Below the pieces are notes generated by a model. That model was not told the origin of the DNA, did no database searches, and worked only from the letters and a program-made list of their open reading frames with translations. Positions 62,478 through 64,000 of a DNA stretch of 64,000 nucleotides are shown here, one piece after another. Where the stretch lies: NCBI GenBank assembly GCA_964448675.1, contig CAYUZU010000020.1:1-64000 (forward strand), in the 5' to 3' direction. The stretch comes from CAYUZU01 sp964448675. GTDB taxonomy: Bacteria; Planctomycetota; Phycisphaerae; UBA1845; Fen-1342. The number at the start of each line of letters is the position of its first letter. The stretch's first letter is position 1. The translations under genes were made by a program, and so were the position numbers.

Positions 62478-64000
62478 ATGGCCATGAAGTCGCTTCAGTT
62501 CATTGCGGTTCTTGCTTTCCTGGCTGCGCCGCTCGGCGCGCAGGTACCGTTTGCGCCGCCGATTCACAATCCGGAAAACAAGTACTTGTGCTGGCACGAC
62601 TACAGAATAGAAATCAACCAGTATGGTGGACTCGGGCGCAATTGGCCGGCACCCGAGCTCGTCCGGGCGCAGTTCGACCGGCTCGCGGAGACCGCGGCGC
62701 GAAACCCGGAGCCCCCCAATACGCTGCGCGCCGTGCTGCTTGTCATTCCGAACACCCATGCCACTGCCGTCAAACGCACCGGCGACCAGGAGACCGTCGT
62801 CGGTACGAAGACGACCTCGATGACCAGCGACGAAATCCGCTGGGCCCTCGAGCAGTGGCGCCAGGTCGAGGACATGATCTACGTGTACTCCCAAGGCAAC
62901 GCCTGGCTGCGCACCGATATCAGGATCATCGATGAGCCCCTGCGCGTCAAGACCGACGAGGACTGGGTCTTCTGGTCCGGCCAGCAGCGTGCGCTGCTCG
63001 ACAAGTATCTCCCCTTCGACCGCGGCGACTACCAGAGCTACAACGCGATCTACAACGCCAAGGGCCTGCGCGCCAGCCCGCATGGCGGTACCATCGGCGC
63101 GGTCGCCGGCATCAAGGGCTGCGGCACGTCCGACAATGCGTTCTACGGCCGCGAACGGCTCGGTCACCGCACCGGCTACGTGTGCCTGCACGAGTGGCTC
63201 AACCAGCAGGCTTCCGCGACCAGCAACATCATGCCGTATCCCGACGACGAGTCGCTGTGGAACAACTACATTCTCCAGCAGATCGGCTACCGCGAGGACA
63301 AGTCGCTCGACGCCTGGCCCTGGCTCACCGCGCGGCGCGATACCATGATGCACGTCATTCGCCCCGGCATGTGGCGCCGCTGGTCGGCCCTCGACCCGTA
63401 CCACGCCCCGCCCATCGGCCGCTGGGTCATGTTCGGCCCGACACGGGATGCCGACGCCCGCACGATCTCGACCGCGCCGGCCGCCGACGGCCGCCTCGCC
63501 GAAATCAACCTCTCCCGCTACGACGCGTTTAACATCATGGACATCCAGGGCGACGACAACCGCTCGTGGGGCAGTGGGACCTACTGGTTCCGCACCTACG
63601 TCGAAGCCGGCGAGGAACAGGAGGTCCGCCTCTGGGCCGGGGCGGACGAGCGCTTCCGCCTCTGGCTGAACGGCGTCCTGGTGCGCGACGCCTGGGGCTG
63701 GAATTACTTCGAGGATGACGGCCAGCTCGTCGAGAAGGTCACCTACCTCACGCTGCAACGCGGCGTCAACACGCTCATCCTCGAACTGCCCAACGACAAC
63801 CACAAGGTCGAGTTCCGCGCCCGCCTGTGTGACTTCGACGGCTCGGGGCACCCCCCCGCCGGCGTGACCACCATGCCGCTGCTGGGGGACAAGCAGCCGC
63901 TGCCGCTCGCCACGCCGACGCAGCACGACTTCCGCGAGCCGCGCCGCTATGCCTGGGATGACGTCCAGGATCAGCCCTGGCTGAAGCTGCCGCGCTTCGG
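62478..64000 (+). CDS. Secreted protein of unknown function (3' end outside window)
   Basis: The frame is open to the last base, 507 complete codons. ATG 62478 follows AAGGAGAAG; a signal peptide (SLQFIAVLAFLAAPLGA) follows. The sequence continues NPENKYLCWHDYRIEINQYG and TRTGYVCLHEW-like text (here HRTGYVCLHEWLNQQ), which is an HE pair but not a clear HExxH site. The later part (RFRLWLNGVLVRDAWGWNYF, LTLQRGVNTLILELPNDNHK) looks like a PA14/GBD-type sugar-binding domain. It probably acts outside the cell on glycan or glycoprotein, under the second operator. No family was recognised. Confidence 0.75.
   Translation, partial: MAMKSLQFIAVLAFLAAPLGAQVPFAPPIHNPENKYLCWHDYRIEINQYGGLGRNWPAPELVRAQFDRLAETAARNPEPPNTLRAVLLVIPNTHATAVKRTGDQETVVGTKTTSMTSDEIRWALEQWRQVEDMIYVYSQGNAWLRTDIRIIDEPLRVKTDEDWVFWSGQQRALLDKYLPFDRGDYQSYNAIYNAKGLRASPHGGTIGAVAGIKGCGTSDNAFYGRERLGHRTGYVCLHEWLNQQASATSNIMPYPDDESLWNNYILQQIGYREDKSLDAWPWLTARRDTMMHVIRPGMWRRWSALDPYHAPPIGRWVMFGPTRDADARTISTAPAADGRLAEINLSRYDAFNIMDIQGDDNRSWGSGTYWFRTYVEAGEEQEVRLWAGADERFRLWLNGVLVRDAWGWNYFEDDGQLVEKVTYLTLQRGVNTLILELPNDNHKVEFRARLCDFDGSGHPPAGVTTMPLLGDKQPLPLATPTQHDFREPRRYAWDDVQDQPWLKLPRF

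Overview
The window looks like part of a chromosome from a GC-rich member of the Planctomycetota, probably near the Phycisphaerae. This is inferred from the gene set, not from a marker gene. The supporting features are an ECF sigma factor next to a Ser/Thr kinase with a transmembrane segment and a large ectodomain, two pseudopilin-like proteins of the DUF1559 type, several large secreted proteins with dockerin-like C-termini, and shared WRDIDFFVA/WRDIDPFVA calcium-site modules. No rRNA, tRNA or CRISPR array was seen.

Positions 1-15.8 kb look like a mobile defence island. A tightly overlapped operon holds the 3' end of a RhuM gene, a decayed hsdS 5' fragment, a DUF429 protein, hsdS, a membrane protein of unknown function, a 40-codon ORF, an ImmA/IrrE-type HTH peptidase with its DUF4411 PIN partner, and hsdR. 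The hsdM gene is not in the window. After a structured gap with a possible terminator/antiterminator switch come a 1366-residue RecQ-like helicase with an N-terminal nuclease domain and, directly downstream, a coiled-coil protein with one C-terminal membrane anchor. I match this pair to no named defence system. The island ends with a DUF2924 gene and a serine recombinase cut off after its N-terminal third and joined to the tail of an unrelated membrane protein, which probably marks the island edge.

Positions 16-43.8 kb are signalling and surface functions: the ECF sigma/kinase pair, a run of secreted proteins (a tail-fibre-like repeat protein, a metzincin-like protease, a subtilisin-like protease, a small dockerin-like protein), a four-gene ABC-2 transporter operon on the minus strand, two more secreted proteins, a pseudopilin, and a kinase followed by an FHA/GAF/sigma54 activator.

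Positions 43.9-64 kb look like a carbohydrate-use region. A transporter (a solute-binding protein fused to a permease, plus a second permease, with no ATPase) is divergent from a GH38 alpha-mannosidase and a ROK sugar kinase. A minus-strand series follows: pseudopilin, 1436-residue secreted protein, six-hairpin glycosidase with PA14, and secreted metalloprotease with dockerin. The divergent partner of that series is a secreted protein that runs off the window. The same perfect 14-bp palindrome, GTAAAGCGCTTTAC, lies in both divergent intergenic regions, which suggests one LacI-type regulator controls uptake, intracellular cleavage and the secreted machinery together. The regulator gene is outside the window.
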